A stretch of 54,973 nucleotides of DNA, from positions 1 through 54,973 of the forward strand of contig JAEZHK010000061.1 of assembly GCA_023416655.1 (NCBI GenBank). Reading direction: 5' to 3'. Of this stretch, positions 8,087 through 16,079 are shown one piece after another. The DNA is from Bacillota bacterium. Its GTDB lineage: Bacteria > Bacillota > Clostridia > Christensenellales > Aristaeellaceae. Numbering within the stretch: the first letter of the stretch is position 1; each line of letters opens with the position of its first letter. The notes beneath the pieces were generated by a model that worked only from the letters and a program-made list of their open reading frames with translations, did not search any database and was not told the origin of the DNA. Both the position numbers and the translations under genes were made by a program.

Positions 8087-9175
8087 ATGGCGGAAGCGTT
8101 CAATCTCGATCAGTACCTGACCCGAGGCGTGGAGGACATCGTTAGAGGCATTCTGAAGGCCTCCCTCCACAACCCGAAGGGCAGCGCGTTTTTGGCCCGA
8201 TACGCGCTTGCTAGCCGCAGGGCTGGCGAGCTGCGCCGACGGGCGGAGGAGGCGGGCGAGCACATACCGCCCTTTCTGATCGCCAGCATCACCACCCGCT
8301 GCAACCTGCGCTGCGCGGGCTGCTACGCCCGCGCGAACGACGCCTGCTGCGACCGGGAGGAGGGCCTTCTCTCCGACGGAGAGTGGCGCGCTATATTTGA
8401 AGAGGCCGCGGGGATGGGCGTCGGCTTCATCCTGCTGGCGGGCGGCGAGCCGCTGATGCGAAGGGGCGTACTGGAGGAGGCGGGCGGCGTCAAGGACATC
8501 CTGTTCCCGGTCTTCACCAACGCGACACTCATCGACGAGAAGTACGCCGCGCTGTTCTGTAAGTACCGGAACCTGATCCCGGTCCTCAGCATCGAGGGCG
8601 GCGAGGCCGAGACCGACGCCCGGCGCGGTACGGGCGTGTATCGGCGGCTGACGCAGTCGGTGAAGCTTTTAAAGGAAAACGGGATCCTCTTCGGCGCGTC
8701 CGTCACCGTCACGAAGGCGAACATACGGAATGTGACGAGCGACGCATTTTTACAGGACCTCCGCGCTCAGGGCTTCAAGGCGGTCGTTTACGTGGACTAC
8801 GTACCCGTCGAGGGCGAATCCGACGCACTCGCGCCGGAGGACGAAGAGCGGGCGTACCTTTCGGAGCGGCTCGCGCGCATCCGGGAAGAATTCTCCGGGC
8901 TGCTCTTCATCGCCTTCCCGGGCGATGAGGCGGCTTCGGGCGGCTGCCTCGCGGCGGGCAGGGGCTTTTTCCACATCAACGCCCGCGGCGGCGCTGAACC
9001 CTGCCCCTTCTCACCCTATTCCGACGTCAGCGTCCGCGACGTGACGCTGCGGCAGGCGCTCAAATCCCCACTGTTTTCGCGGCTCCGGGAGGGGAACCTC
9101 CTGACGGAGGACCACGCGGGCGGCTGCGTGCTGTTTGAAAAGCGGGACCAGGTGCAGCGCCTGCTCATGGGATGA
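8087..9175 (+). CDS. Radical SAM protein with SPASM-like C-terminus
   Basis: 362 residues. The cluster-binding motif CNLRCAGC has its cysteines at about 72, 76 and 79, followed by the SAM-binding LLAGGEPLM. The C-terminal part has cysteines in GGCLAAGRG, EPCPFSPYSD and GGCVLF, which resemble a reduced SPASM/twitch auxiliary cluster region as seen in peptide-modifying enzymes. No precursor peptide is visible beside it. The start at 8087 follows AAGGA; the longer in-frame extension to 7985 has no conserved sequence. I cannot assign a substrate. It stands alone between two unrelated genes. Confidence 0.88.
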   Translation: MAEAFNLDQYLTRGVEDIVRGILKASLHNPKGSAFLARYALASRRAGELRRRAEEAGEHIPPFLIASITTRCNLRCAGCYARANDACCDREEGLLSDGEWRAIFEEAAGMGVGFILLAGGEPLMRRGVLEEAGGVKDILFPVFTNATLIDEKYAALFCKYRNLIPVLSIEGGEAETDARRGTGVYRRLTQSVKLLKENGILFGASVTVTKANIRNVTSDAFLQDLRAQGFKAVVYVDYVPVEGESDALAPEDEERAYLSERLARIREEFSGLLFIAFPGDEAASGGCLAAGRGFFHINARGGAEPCPFSPYSDVSVRDVTLRQALKSPLFSRLREGNLLTEDHAGGCVLFEKRDQVQRLLMG

Positions 9176-9180
9176 AAAAA

Positions 9181-9198
9181 CCGGGCGGTTACGCCCGG
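9181..9198. terminator. Bidirectional terminator
   Basis: Stem CCGGGCG (9181-9187) pairs with CGCCCGG (9192-9198) around a GTTA loop. Minus-strand transcripts meet TTTTTT directly after the stem, so it ends the HD-GYP gene; it also closes the converging radical SAM gene. Confidence 0.85.
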
Positions 9199-9205
9199 CA
9201 AAGAT

Positions 9206-10462
9206 CTATGATTCGATGTCGAAAAAGCGCCGGTATTCCTCCTCGGCCTTGACCCGGCTCTCCAGGCAGATTTCCCGGAGGCTGTCGATGTGATCCAGCG
9301 CCAGCGAGACGATGTGCCGGTTCAGCGCGCCGTCGTCCGTCATTGCGCGCAGCGTTTCGACCGTCTTCTCCCGGCTCATGCCGTCCCGGTAGGGGCGCGG
9401 CTCGGTGACCGCCGAGAGCACATCGGCGACGGCCATGATGCGAGAGCCCACCGGAATGCTCTCCTCCTTCAGGTGGAAGGGGTAGCCCCGGCCGTCCAGG
9501 CGCTCGTGGTGGAATGCCGCCCAGCGCCGGATGGATTCGAAGCCCTTGATCCCGCCCAGCAGGTGGTATGTGATGAACGTGTGGCTTCGGATCGCGTTGA
9601 ACTCCTGGGTCGTCAGTTTGCCAGGCTTTTCAAGGATCGCCGTATCGATGGCCAGCTTCCCGAGATCATGCAGATACCCGGCAACCAGCATCTGCAGGCA
9701 TTCGGTCTTCGAAAAGCCGATCAGCTCCGCGAGCTTCGAGGCGGTCTGCGCAACGGACGCTGAATGCGTCGCCGTGAAACGGCTTCGAAAGTCGATGATG
9801 CGCGAGAACATCTTGGATAGGCTCAGGACGTCCTCCATCGCCAGCCGCTTCCTGGCGGATTCGAAGGGCTTGGATTCCAGCGGGGTATTGTAACGCAGCT
9901 CCAGCCATACGTACTCGTGCCGCGCGATCTCGCTGAACGCGCCCACGACTTCCGGCATGAAGGTCTTTCCGGCCTGCTCGCGCACCGAGCCGATCAGCCC
10001 ATCCACCTGATCCAGCGGGCTTGGATCCATATGGACCTTCAGGCAGACGCGGTCCGCCAGGTGCAGGATGTGGCTTTCAACTGGAACGCTTCGCCCCATA
10101 AAGGAACGCCCCTGTCCGTATTCCCACGACAGGTGGTGGTACCGGATGATGTCGGCCGTCAGCGAAAATGGGCCGTACTCCTCGAGCAAGCGCGCAGCGC
10201 GGAAGCCGTGGCTGTGCACCGTCACCGGCTCGGTTTCGATGAGCTCCAGGCGTTCGCGGATGGAGATCGCGCCGACGTCGTGCACAAGCCCCGCCATCAG
10301 GACGTTCCGCTGGGAACTTTCGGAAAGCCCCATGTGCTGCGCGATGCGGTAAGCCAGCATGGCGACCTGATGCTGATGGTTGGTAAATTCGGGGAGCACC
10401 ATATCGACGGCGTCGGAAAAACACTGAAGGATTTCAAACAGGTTGATCATCATCGATTCCAT
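9206..10462 (-). CDS. HD-GYP domain protein, probable cyclic-di-GMP phosphodiesterase
   Basis: About 418 residues with two HD modules. The N-terminal one keeps GLVHDVGAISI and a later YHH but lacks GYP. The C-terminal one is a full HD-GYP domain: GYLHDLGKLAI, then HHERLDGRGYPF with the GYP triplet, and the metal-binding VADVLSA. Such proteins hydrolyse cyclic-di-GMP, and some hydrolyse 3'3'-cGAMP. No input or membrane domain is present, so it is cytoplasmic. Start at 10462 has GGAGA about nine bases upstream; an ATG slightly downstream (MMINLFE) is an alternative. Divergent from lrgAB. Confidence 0.85.
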   Translation of the reverse strand: MESMMINLFEILQCFSDAVDMVLPEFTNHQHQVAMLAYRIAQHMGLSESSQRNVLMAGLVHDVGAISIRERLELIETEPVTVHSHGFRAARLLEEYGPFSLTADIIRYHHLSWEYGQGRSFMGRSVPVESHILHLADRVCLKVHMDPSPLDQVDGLIGSVREQAGKTFMPEVVGAFSEIARHEYVWLELRYNTPLESKPFESARKRLAMEDVLSLSKMFSRIIDFRSRFTATHSASVAQTASKLAELIGFSKTECLQMLVAGYLHDLGKLAIDTAILEKPGKLTTQEFNAIRSHTFITYHLLGGIKGFESIRRWAAFHHERLDGRGYPFHLKEESIPVGSRIMAVADVLSAVTEPRPYRDGMSREKTVETLRAMTDDGALNRHIVSLALDHIDSLREICLESRVKAEEEYRRFFDIES

Positions 10463-10781
10463 TCGATCTGTTCTCCATCGTTCTGGAGGCAATCCCTGCG
10501 CTCCGCGTCATGTCACGGGAACAATTACACAATAATGCCAGTGTAACATGTTTGGCCCAGAAAATTTGACGATCAGAAAAATTTAACCATTTTATGAATA
10601 AACCGGATTGTCGCCTCCGCGAATATTCCAGGCAGGTGATCCCGCATCCGTTCCCCACGCACGGGTTGCAAGCACGGGTGTTCCTCTGAAAACTTTTTCG
10701 CACCCCCTGCCCAGCGTCGAAAAATTCAAGTTGTGCTGCTATAATGAACACACATGGGACAGAAAACGGGAGCGTGAGCGC
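10463..10781. promoter_or_regulatory. Divergent promoter region between HD-GYP gene and lrgA
   Basis: No gene. Contains the inverted repeat TTACAC (10525-10530), 10-bp spacer, GTGTAA (10541-10546), a plausible operator near the HD-GYP gene start, and a plus-strand promoter for lrgA with TATAAT at 10740-10745 and a weak -35 (TCGAAA, 10717-10722) at 17 bp. Confidence 0.55.
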
Positions 10782-11144
10782 GTGCGGCTTGTTCGGCAGT
10801 TTCTTTTAATCGCGGGCATTTCCTTTTTAGGCGAAGGCTTAAAGGCGATCATCCCCTTCCCCATTCCCGCCAGCGTGTATGGGCTGGTGCTGATGTTTAC
10901 GGCGCTTTCTCTGAAGATCGTCAGGCCGCACCAGGTTCGGGACGCGGCGAAATTCCTCATCGAGATCATGCCGCTCCTCTTCATCCCCGCCGCGGTCGGG
11001 CTTCTGAATTCTTGGGGCGAACTCCGTCCCATCCTGCTGCCGGTGGGCGTAATTACGGTGGTCTCCACCGTCGTCGTCATGGCGGTGACCGGCCGGGTCA
11101 CCCAGGCCATCATCCGGCATGACGGAAAGGAGCGTGGCGAATGA
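10782..11144 (+). CDS. lrgA: LrgA/CidA-family holin-like membrane protein
   Basis: 120 residues with four predicted membrane segments, the normal size for the CidA/LrgA family. Conserved features include FPIPASVYGLVLMF and EIMPLLFIPAAVGL. The family forms holin-like complexes that affect murein hydrolase export, autolysis or export of small metabolites such as pyruvate. The GTG start at 10782 has GGGAG nine bases upstream; the upstream in-frame codons cross the promoter, so they are not translated. The stop overlaps the lrgB start as ATGA. Confidence 0.9.
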   Translation: MRLVRQFLLIAGISFLGEGLKAIIPFPIPASVYGLVLMFTALSLKIVRPHQVRDAAKFLIEIMPLLFIPAAVGLLNSWGELRPILLPVGVITVVSTVVVMAVTGRVTQAIIRHDGKERGE

Positions 11145-11833
11145 AGCCCTTTTTCGAGACTTCCGTGTACTTCGGCGTGGTGATCAGCCTCGCGGCCTAC
11201 GAGATCGGAAGGCTCTTAAAGCGCAAGTTTAAACTGGCGATCTTCAATCCGCTTCTGATCGCCATCCTGCTCACGATGGGGGCGATCTGCCTTCTGGGCG
11301 TGAACTATGAAAGCTACATGAGCGGCGCGAAGTACATTTCGTACCTTCTGACTCCGGCAACGGTCTGCCTGGCCGTGCCGCTCTACGAGCAAACGGCGCT
11401 TTTGATAAAGCATATCAGGGCGCTGGCGGCGGGCATCGCGTCGGGCGTGCTGGCGAGCGTTACATCGATCCTGATTTTATCGAAGCTGTTCGCACTGAGT
11501 CACGAGCAATACGTAACCCTCCTCCCCAAGTCCATCACCACCGCTATCGGCATGGGCGTGAGCGCGGAACTGGGCGGCGCGGTCACGATCACGGTGGCCG
11601 TAATCATCGTTACCGGGATTCTGGGGAACGTGATCGCCGAGGGGATTTTCAGGCTCTTCCGCATCCGAGAACCCGTCGCCAAGGGACTGGCGCTGGGTAC
11701 GGCGGCCCACGCCATTGGTACCGCCAAGGCTCTGGAGATCGGCGAGGTGGAGGGCGCGATGAGCTCCCTCGCCATCACGGTTTGCGGCCTCGTCACGGCC
11801 GCCGTCGCCTCCTTTTTCGCGCAACTGATGTAA
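11141..11833 (+). CDS. lrgB: LrgB/CidB-family membrane protein
   Basis: 230 residues, hydrophobic throughout, full length for LrgB. Conserved stretches are NPLLIAILLTMGAIC, LLPKSITTAIGMGVSAELGG and GTAAHAIGTAKALE. Works with LrgA, to which it is translationally coupled (ATGA overlap). Whether this pair acts in autolysis control or in organic acid transport cannot be read from the sequence. Confidence 0.93.
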   Translation: MKPFFETSVYFGVVISLAAYEIGRLLKRKFKLAIFNPLLIAILLTMGAICLLGVNYESYMSGAKYISYLLTPATVCLAVPLYEQTALLIKHIRALAAGIASGVLASVTSILILSKLFALSHEQYVTLLPKSITTAIGMGVSAELGGAVTITVAVIIVTGILGNVIAEGIFRLFRIREPVAKGLALGTAAHAIGTAKALEIGEVEGAMSSLAITVCGLVTAAVASFFAQLM

Positions 11834-11861
11834 ACGCCTTACAGATAGGTGTTGCAAAACC

Positions 11862-11900
11862 AAACCGGCGCGGCGCCCGCAATGGGAACTGCGCCGGTTT
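11862..11900 (+). terminator. Hairpin after lrgB, probable terminator
   Basis: AAACCGGCGC (11862-11871) pairs with GCGCCGGTTT (11891-11900) around a 19-base loop. No clear T run follows, so it may be a weak terminator or an RNA-stabilising end. Confidence 0.5.
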
Positions 11901-11990
11901 GTGGATTGTATACGCAATTCTTCGCAATCATTGTGAAGACCATCCATGAAACACCCATGCGAAAATACGCGTAATTTATCCCATTCTCCG

Positions 11991-12020
11991 TTGACCCGCT
12001 GCCCCGCGCAGTCGTATGAT
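11991..12020 (+). promoter_or_regulatory. Promoter of the SulP transporter gene
   Basis: TTGACC (11991-11996), 18-bp spacer, TATGAT (12015-12020); leader of about 30 bases. Confidence 0.65.
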
Positions 12021-12055
12021 GCACGGGTGATGACAGCTCTGAAAAGGGGATTCGG

Positions 12056-13582
12056 ATGATTGCCAAATACCTCCGGGACCTTGGCGTGGAGTTTCGCGGA
12101 TACAATGGAAACAAATTCCTTTGCGATCTGATGGCGGGGCTCACCGCGGCGTCGGTGGCCCTGCCGCTTGCGCTCGCGTTCGGCGTCAGCTCCGGCGCGG
12201 ACGCGGCGGCAGGCCTGGTGACCGCCATCGCGGCGGGCCTCGTGATCGGCACACTGTCGGGCGCTTCCTTCCAGATCTCCGGCCCAACCGGCGCGATGTC
12301 CGCCATCCTGATCGGGGTGAGCGCGCGCCACGGCATCGACGGGGTGCTGCTGGCGGGGCTTCTGTCCGGGGCGCTGCTCATCCTGATGTCGCTGATGAAC
12401 GTGGGCGGGCTGGTGCAGTTCATCCCGTCGCCGGTGATCGCCGGATTCACCTCCGGCATCGCGGTGGTGATCGCGCTGGGCCAAATGGACAACTTCTTCG
12501 GCGTGAAGTCGGGCGGCTCGGATCTGGTCGAAAAACTCCTCTCCTACGGCCACTTGGGCTTTTCGCCGAGCGTCCCGACTATGCTCTTGGGAATTCTAGC
12601 CGTCGGGATCATGCTGGCATGGCCGCGCAAATGGCCGGTGCCGGGGTCGCTGGTCGCCATCGCGGCGGCGCTGGTCGTCAACATGCTTCTGAACCCATCC
12701 GCCGCCGCCGTGCGCGAGGTGGGCGAAATTCCCCAGTCGCTTCTGGGCGCGAACCGCTTTAGCTTCGGCGCCTTTTCCTTCCGCGACCTGACGGACGCCG
12801 TCGGCCCCGCGGTTTCCATCGCGGCGCTGGGTATGATCGAGAGCCTTCTGTGCGGCCTCAGCGCCGGGCGCATGAAGGATGAAACGATGGACGCGCGCCG
12901 CGAACTGATGGCGCAGGGCATCGGGAACCTTCTGATGCCGCTGATCGGCGGCGTCCCCGCCACCGCGGCGATCGCCCGCACGTCGGTTGCGATCAAGGCG
13001 GGGCAAAAGACGCGGATGACCAGCATCATCCACTCCCTCGCGCTGATCGCCTCGATGTTCCTCTTGGGCGGCGTGATGTCCCGCATCCCGCTGGCGGCGC
13101 TGGCGGGGGTTTTGATGGTCACCGCCTGGCGCATGAACGAATGGGCGGCCATCCGCCAGATCTTCTCCTCGCGCATGAAACACGCGATCCTCATGTACGT
13201 GGTCACGCTCACCTGCACGGTGCTCTTCGACCTGACCATCGCCATCGCGGCGGGCGTGCTGGTCGCGGCGGTCAGCTTCGTGGTCAAGAGCGCGCAGCTT
13301 TCTGTGACGGCGGAGGACTTGAGCGGCGGGCGGCGCGTGATCAAGCTGCGCGGCGCGCTGTTTTTCGGCACCCAGGGCCGCATCCATCGAATCGAGGAAC
13401 TGGCCGAGGGCGCGAACGCCGTCACCATCGACCTCTCCAGCGCCTACTCCGCGGACCTCAGCGCGCTCAGCGCGCTCATGGAACTGCGCGAGCAGCTGAC
13501 CGCGCGGGGCGTCGAGGTTTCGATCGTCGGCGCGCGGCCCGAACTCGACCGGGAGATGGGCCGAATCGGGATGGCGGAATAG
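12056..13582 (+). CDS. SulP/SLC26-family anion transporter with STAS domain
   Basis: 508 residues. The membrane part (about 1-400) starts with the family sequence DLMAGLTAASVALPLALAFG and SGPTGAMSAIL; the end (about 415-508) is a cytoplasmic STAS domain. SulP proteins carry sulfate, bicarbonate or other anions, often with Na+ or H+; the substrate cannot be decided here. The STAS phosphorylation-type serine region (VTIDLSSAYSADLSAL) is present. AAGGGG precedes the ATG. Monocistronic, with its own promoter and terminator. Confidence 0.92.
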   Translation: MIAKYLRDLGVEFRGYNGNKFLCDLMAGLTAASVALPLALAFGVSSGADAAAGLVTAIAAGLVIGTLSGASFQISGPTGAMSAILIGVSARHGIDGVLLAGLLSGALLILMSLMNVGGLVQFIPSPVIAGFTSGIAVVIALGQMDNFFGVKSGGSDLVEKLLSYGHLGFSPSVPTMLLGILAVGIMLAWPRKWPVPGSLVAIAAALVVNMLLNPSAAAVREVGEIPQSLLGANRFSFGAFSFRDLTDAVGPAVSIAALGMIESLLCGLSAGRMKDETMDARRELMAQGIGNLLMPLIGGVPATAAIARTSVAIKAGQKTRMTSIIHSLALIASMFLLGGVMSRIPLAALAGVLMVTAWRMNEWAAIRQIFSSRMKHAILMYVVTLTCTVLFDLTIAIAAGVLVAAVSFVVKSAQLSVTAEDLSGGRRVIKLRGALFFGTQGRIHRIEELAEGANAVTIDLSSAYSADLSALSALMELREQLTARGVEVSIVGARPELDREMGRIGMAE

Positions 13583-13600
13583 CGCTCATATGAACGCAAA

Positions 13601-13627
13601 CGGGGCGGCTCGATGCCGCCCCGCTTT
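13601..13627 (+). terminator. Intrinsic terminator of the SulP gene
   Basis: Stem CGGGGCGGC (13601-13609) pairs with GCCGCCCCG (13615-13623), followed by CTTTTAT. It also lies just beyond the converging flotillin gene end. Confidence 0.85.
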
Positions 13628-13643
13628 TATGTCCTTTAAAGGC

Positions 13644-15071
13644 CTACGCCTCAACCGCTACCCGCTCGCTTTCAACCGCTTCGCCTCGCACATCTTTATG
13701 CGCTGGGGCGTCCGGAATGCCGCTGCCCAGCATGGGCGGAAGCTCCATGCCCACCTGCCGGAACAGCTCGTTCATCGGCGGGATGGCTTTGAGCATGCCG
13801 GAGAGGAAGTTGGCGGTGGCGGGTGTGCCCGAGCCGCCGTTCATGCTGTCCCATACGGTCACCTTGTCGATCTTGATGTTCTTGATGGCCTCGACCTGAA
13901 GGCTGACGAGGTGCTCCAGCTTGTCGGCGACGATGAACTTGACCGCCGCATCCGGGTCGCCGCCCGCGGCTTCAACCAGCTTCGCCATACCGGCGGCCTG
14001 CCGGGTGAGCACCTCCTCGATGCCCCGGGCCTGTGCCTCCATGCGGGCGTAGATGGCGTCCGCGTCGCCCTTGGCCTTGCGCCGGGTGACCTCGGCCTGC
14101 GCCTCCGCCGCGATCTCGGCCTGCTGCTTTTCGATCTCCGCCTTGACGATGACGTCCGCCTGCTGCGACGCGCGCTCGAGCTGGGCGCGGGTCTCTTCCG
14201 CCTCCTGCTGCGCGCCGTAGGCTTCCTTCAAGGCCAGCGCGGCCTGCACCTTTTCGGCGGCGGTCGCGATGCGCAGCGCCTCGGCCTCCTTTTCGCGCCT
14301 GCGGGCGTCGGACTGGGACACTTCCACCTTGGCGTCGTTTTCGCCTTTGATGGCGGTGGCGTCGGCGGCGGACACCTGGATGCGCTGATCCATGTGGGCG
14401 TTGGCCTGGCCGATCTCACCGTCGCGGTTCTTCTCGGCCACGCTCTTCTTGGCGTCGTTGATGGCCTTGGCCGCGGCCTCCTTGCCCAGCGCCTGAATGT
14501 AGCCCGACTCGTCGTTGATATCGGTGACGTTGACGTTGATGAGCCTGAGGCCGATTTTCTTCAGCTCGATCTCCACGTTGTTGGAGACGGCCAGGAGGAA
14601 CTTGTCGCGGTCGGTATTGATCTCCTCAATGTCCATCGTAGCGATGACCAGGCGCAGCTGACCGAAGATGATGTCTTTGGCCAACTCCTGGATCTCGGGC
14701 ATCTTCAGCCCCAGCAAGCGCTCGGCGGCGTTTTGCATGATGCCCGGTTCGGTGGAGATGCCCACCGTGAACCGGGACGGCACGTCCACGCGGATATTCT
14801 GCTTGGACAGCGCGTTTTTCAGGTCCACGTTGATCGAGATGGGCGTCAGGTCCATGTACTGGTAGGACTGCAGCACCGGCATGATGAACGCCGCGCCGCC
14901 GTGGATGCACTTGGCCGAGCGGCTCTGGCCGCCCTTGTCGGAGCCCACCTTGCCGTAGATGACCAGCACCTTATCCGACGGGCACTTGCGGTAGCGGGAG
15001 AGAAGCCCCAAGAGGATCACAAACAGTACGACGACCAGAATCACCGGGATGGCCACCAAGTTCATGCCCAT
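13644..15071 (-). CDS. floT: Flotillin-like SPFH membrane scaffold protein
   Basis: 475 residues. One N-terminal membrane segment (about 5-24), an SPFH/PHB domain (about 30-200), and a long charged coiled coil rich in Ala and Glu (about 200-370) of the kind that oligomerises flotillins, then a hydrophobic C-terminal region. Flotillins organise membrane microdomains and membrane fluidity; B. subtilis FloT (YuaG) is the closest described type. AGGAGGT precedes the ATG by six bases. It follows the NfeD-family gene by 49 bp, the usual partner arrangement. Confidence 0.92.
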   Translation of the reverse strand: MGMNLVAIPVILVVVLFVILLGLLSRYRKCPSDKVLVIYGKVGSDKGGQSRSAKCIHGGAAFIMPVLQSYQYMDLTPISINVDLKNALSKQNIRVDVPSRFTVGISTEPGIMQNAAERLLGLKMPEIQELAKDIIFGQLRLVIATMDIEEINTDRDKFLLAVSNNVEIELKKIGLRLINVNVTDINDESGYIQALGKEAAAKAINDAKKSVAEKNRDGEIGQANAHMDQRIQVSAADATAIKGENDAKVEVSQSDARRREKEAEALRIATAAEKVQAALALKEAYGAQQEAEETRAQLERASQQADVIVKAEIEKQQAEIAAEAQAEVTRRKAKGDADAIYARMEAQARGIEEVLTRQAAGMAKLVEAAGGDPDAAVKFIVADKLEHLVSLQVEAIKNIKIDKVTVWDSMNGGSGTPATANFLSGMLKAIPPMNELFRQVGMELPPMLGSGIPDAPAHKDVRGEAVESERVAVEA

Positions 15072-15120
15072 AGTCTACCTCCTGTCGTATAGATGGCCTG
15101 CGAAAGCCATTGACAACTGA

Positions 15121-15894
15121 TTAAGCCCCTTCGCTGTCCAGGTGTTCCACAACCAGGATGCCGTCCTGAATCCCAGTCACCCGGACCGGCGTACCGGAGG
15201 GGATGACCTCATCCTCCGCGGTTACGGCGCTCAGCTCGGCGAACTGATCCTGAAGTGTCAGGATCACCTTGCCCTCGCCGCCGCCCGCCGCCGGGATGGG
15301 GATATAGACTTGCGCCGTCTGTCCCACCGCGTTTTCCAGCACGAGATTCCCGTCCTCCTGCAGCCGAATCGACCACTGAACCAGCTTGGCCGCGCCGACC
15401 ATCGCGCCGTAGCCCAGCGCAAGGCCGATTAAAACCGCCAGAACACCCGGCAGCGCGTTCTGGTACAGGATGATCGACGACCAGCCGAACACCGTAAAGA
15501 AGCTGACGATGCCCGAGAGCGTGAACAGCCTGAGCGCGTCCATGCCCGCATCATGGGTGGGATGCTGCGCGCCGTCCGCGTCTATCCCGGCTGCGTGCCC
15601 CGGGACGTCCGCCCCGTGCGAGGGCAAGCCGCCGTAGGCTTCGCCAATATGGGGGCCGTGCGACAAATCCCCGTGCGCGCCGCCAAAGTGAAAGTCAAAG
15701 TGGTGCAGCCCGTCCGGGTGAACGCCGTCCACGCCGCCCGCATCCATACCGCCCGTGTCTATGCCGCCCGCGTGCCCGAGGCCGATGGCGATCAGCACGA
15801 TCTGAATGAGCAGCACACAGCTCGCCGGGATCGCGACCGCGTACAGCACGCGCATTAGCCCGTCCAGCGTATTCCACCACGCCTGAATGTCCAT
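15121..15894 (-). CDS. NfeD-family membrane protein with His/Gly/Asp-rich loop
   Basis: 257 residues. One membrane segment near the start (about 12-35), a loop of roughly 75 residues very rich in His, Gly and Asp (about 40-115), two further membrane segments, and a C-terminal OB-fold-like beta domain (about 185-257) typical of NfeD proteins. NfeD proteins pair with flotillins, as in the B. subtilis yuaF-floT operon, and this gene directly precedes floT. The His/Asp-rich insert is not a usual part of the family and could bind metal (inference). The ATG at 15894 has GGAGGT seven bases upstream and is preferred to the GTG at 15903. Confidence 0.85.
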   Translation of the reverse strand: MDIQAWWNTLDGLMRVLYAVAIPASCVLLIQIVLIAIGLGHAGGIDTGGMDAGGVDGVHPDGLHHFDFHFGGAHGDLSHGPHIGEAYGGLPSHGADVPGHAAGIDADGAQHPTHDAGMDALRLFTLSGIVSFFTVFGWSSIILYQNALPGVLAVLIGLALGYGAMVGAAKLVQWSIRLQEDGNLVLENAVGQTAQVYIPIPAAGGGEGKVILTLQDQFAELSAVTAEDEVIPSGTPVRVTGIQDGILVVEHLDSEGA

Positions 15895-16065
15895 GCCGCC
15901 CACCTCCGCTCATTTCATCGGGAAACATCCAGTTCCTTCCAGCGGTTAGCAAGATTATAACACTCGGACAACAAAAAGAACAGCCTTCCGATTTCAAAAG
16001 CGGGCGTGCGGCGCTGAAATGTCGGTTTTTTCGGTCAAAAACAGGTATCGTTTTTGCGCGTGGCA

Positions 16066-16074
16066 TGCTATAAT
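16066..16074 (+). promoter_or_regulatory. Extended -10 promoter of ktrB
   Basis: TGCTATAAT at 16066-16074, an extended -10 with a perfect hexamer and no good -35. Transcription should start at 16080-16082, on the first ATG of the gene, so the mRNA may have no leader. Confidence 0.65.
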
Positions 16075-16079
16075 TTGTG

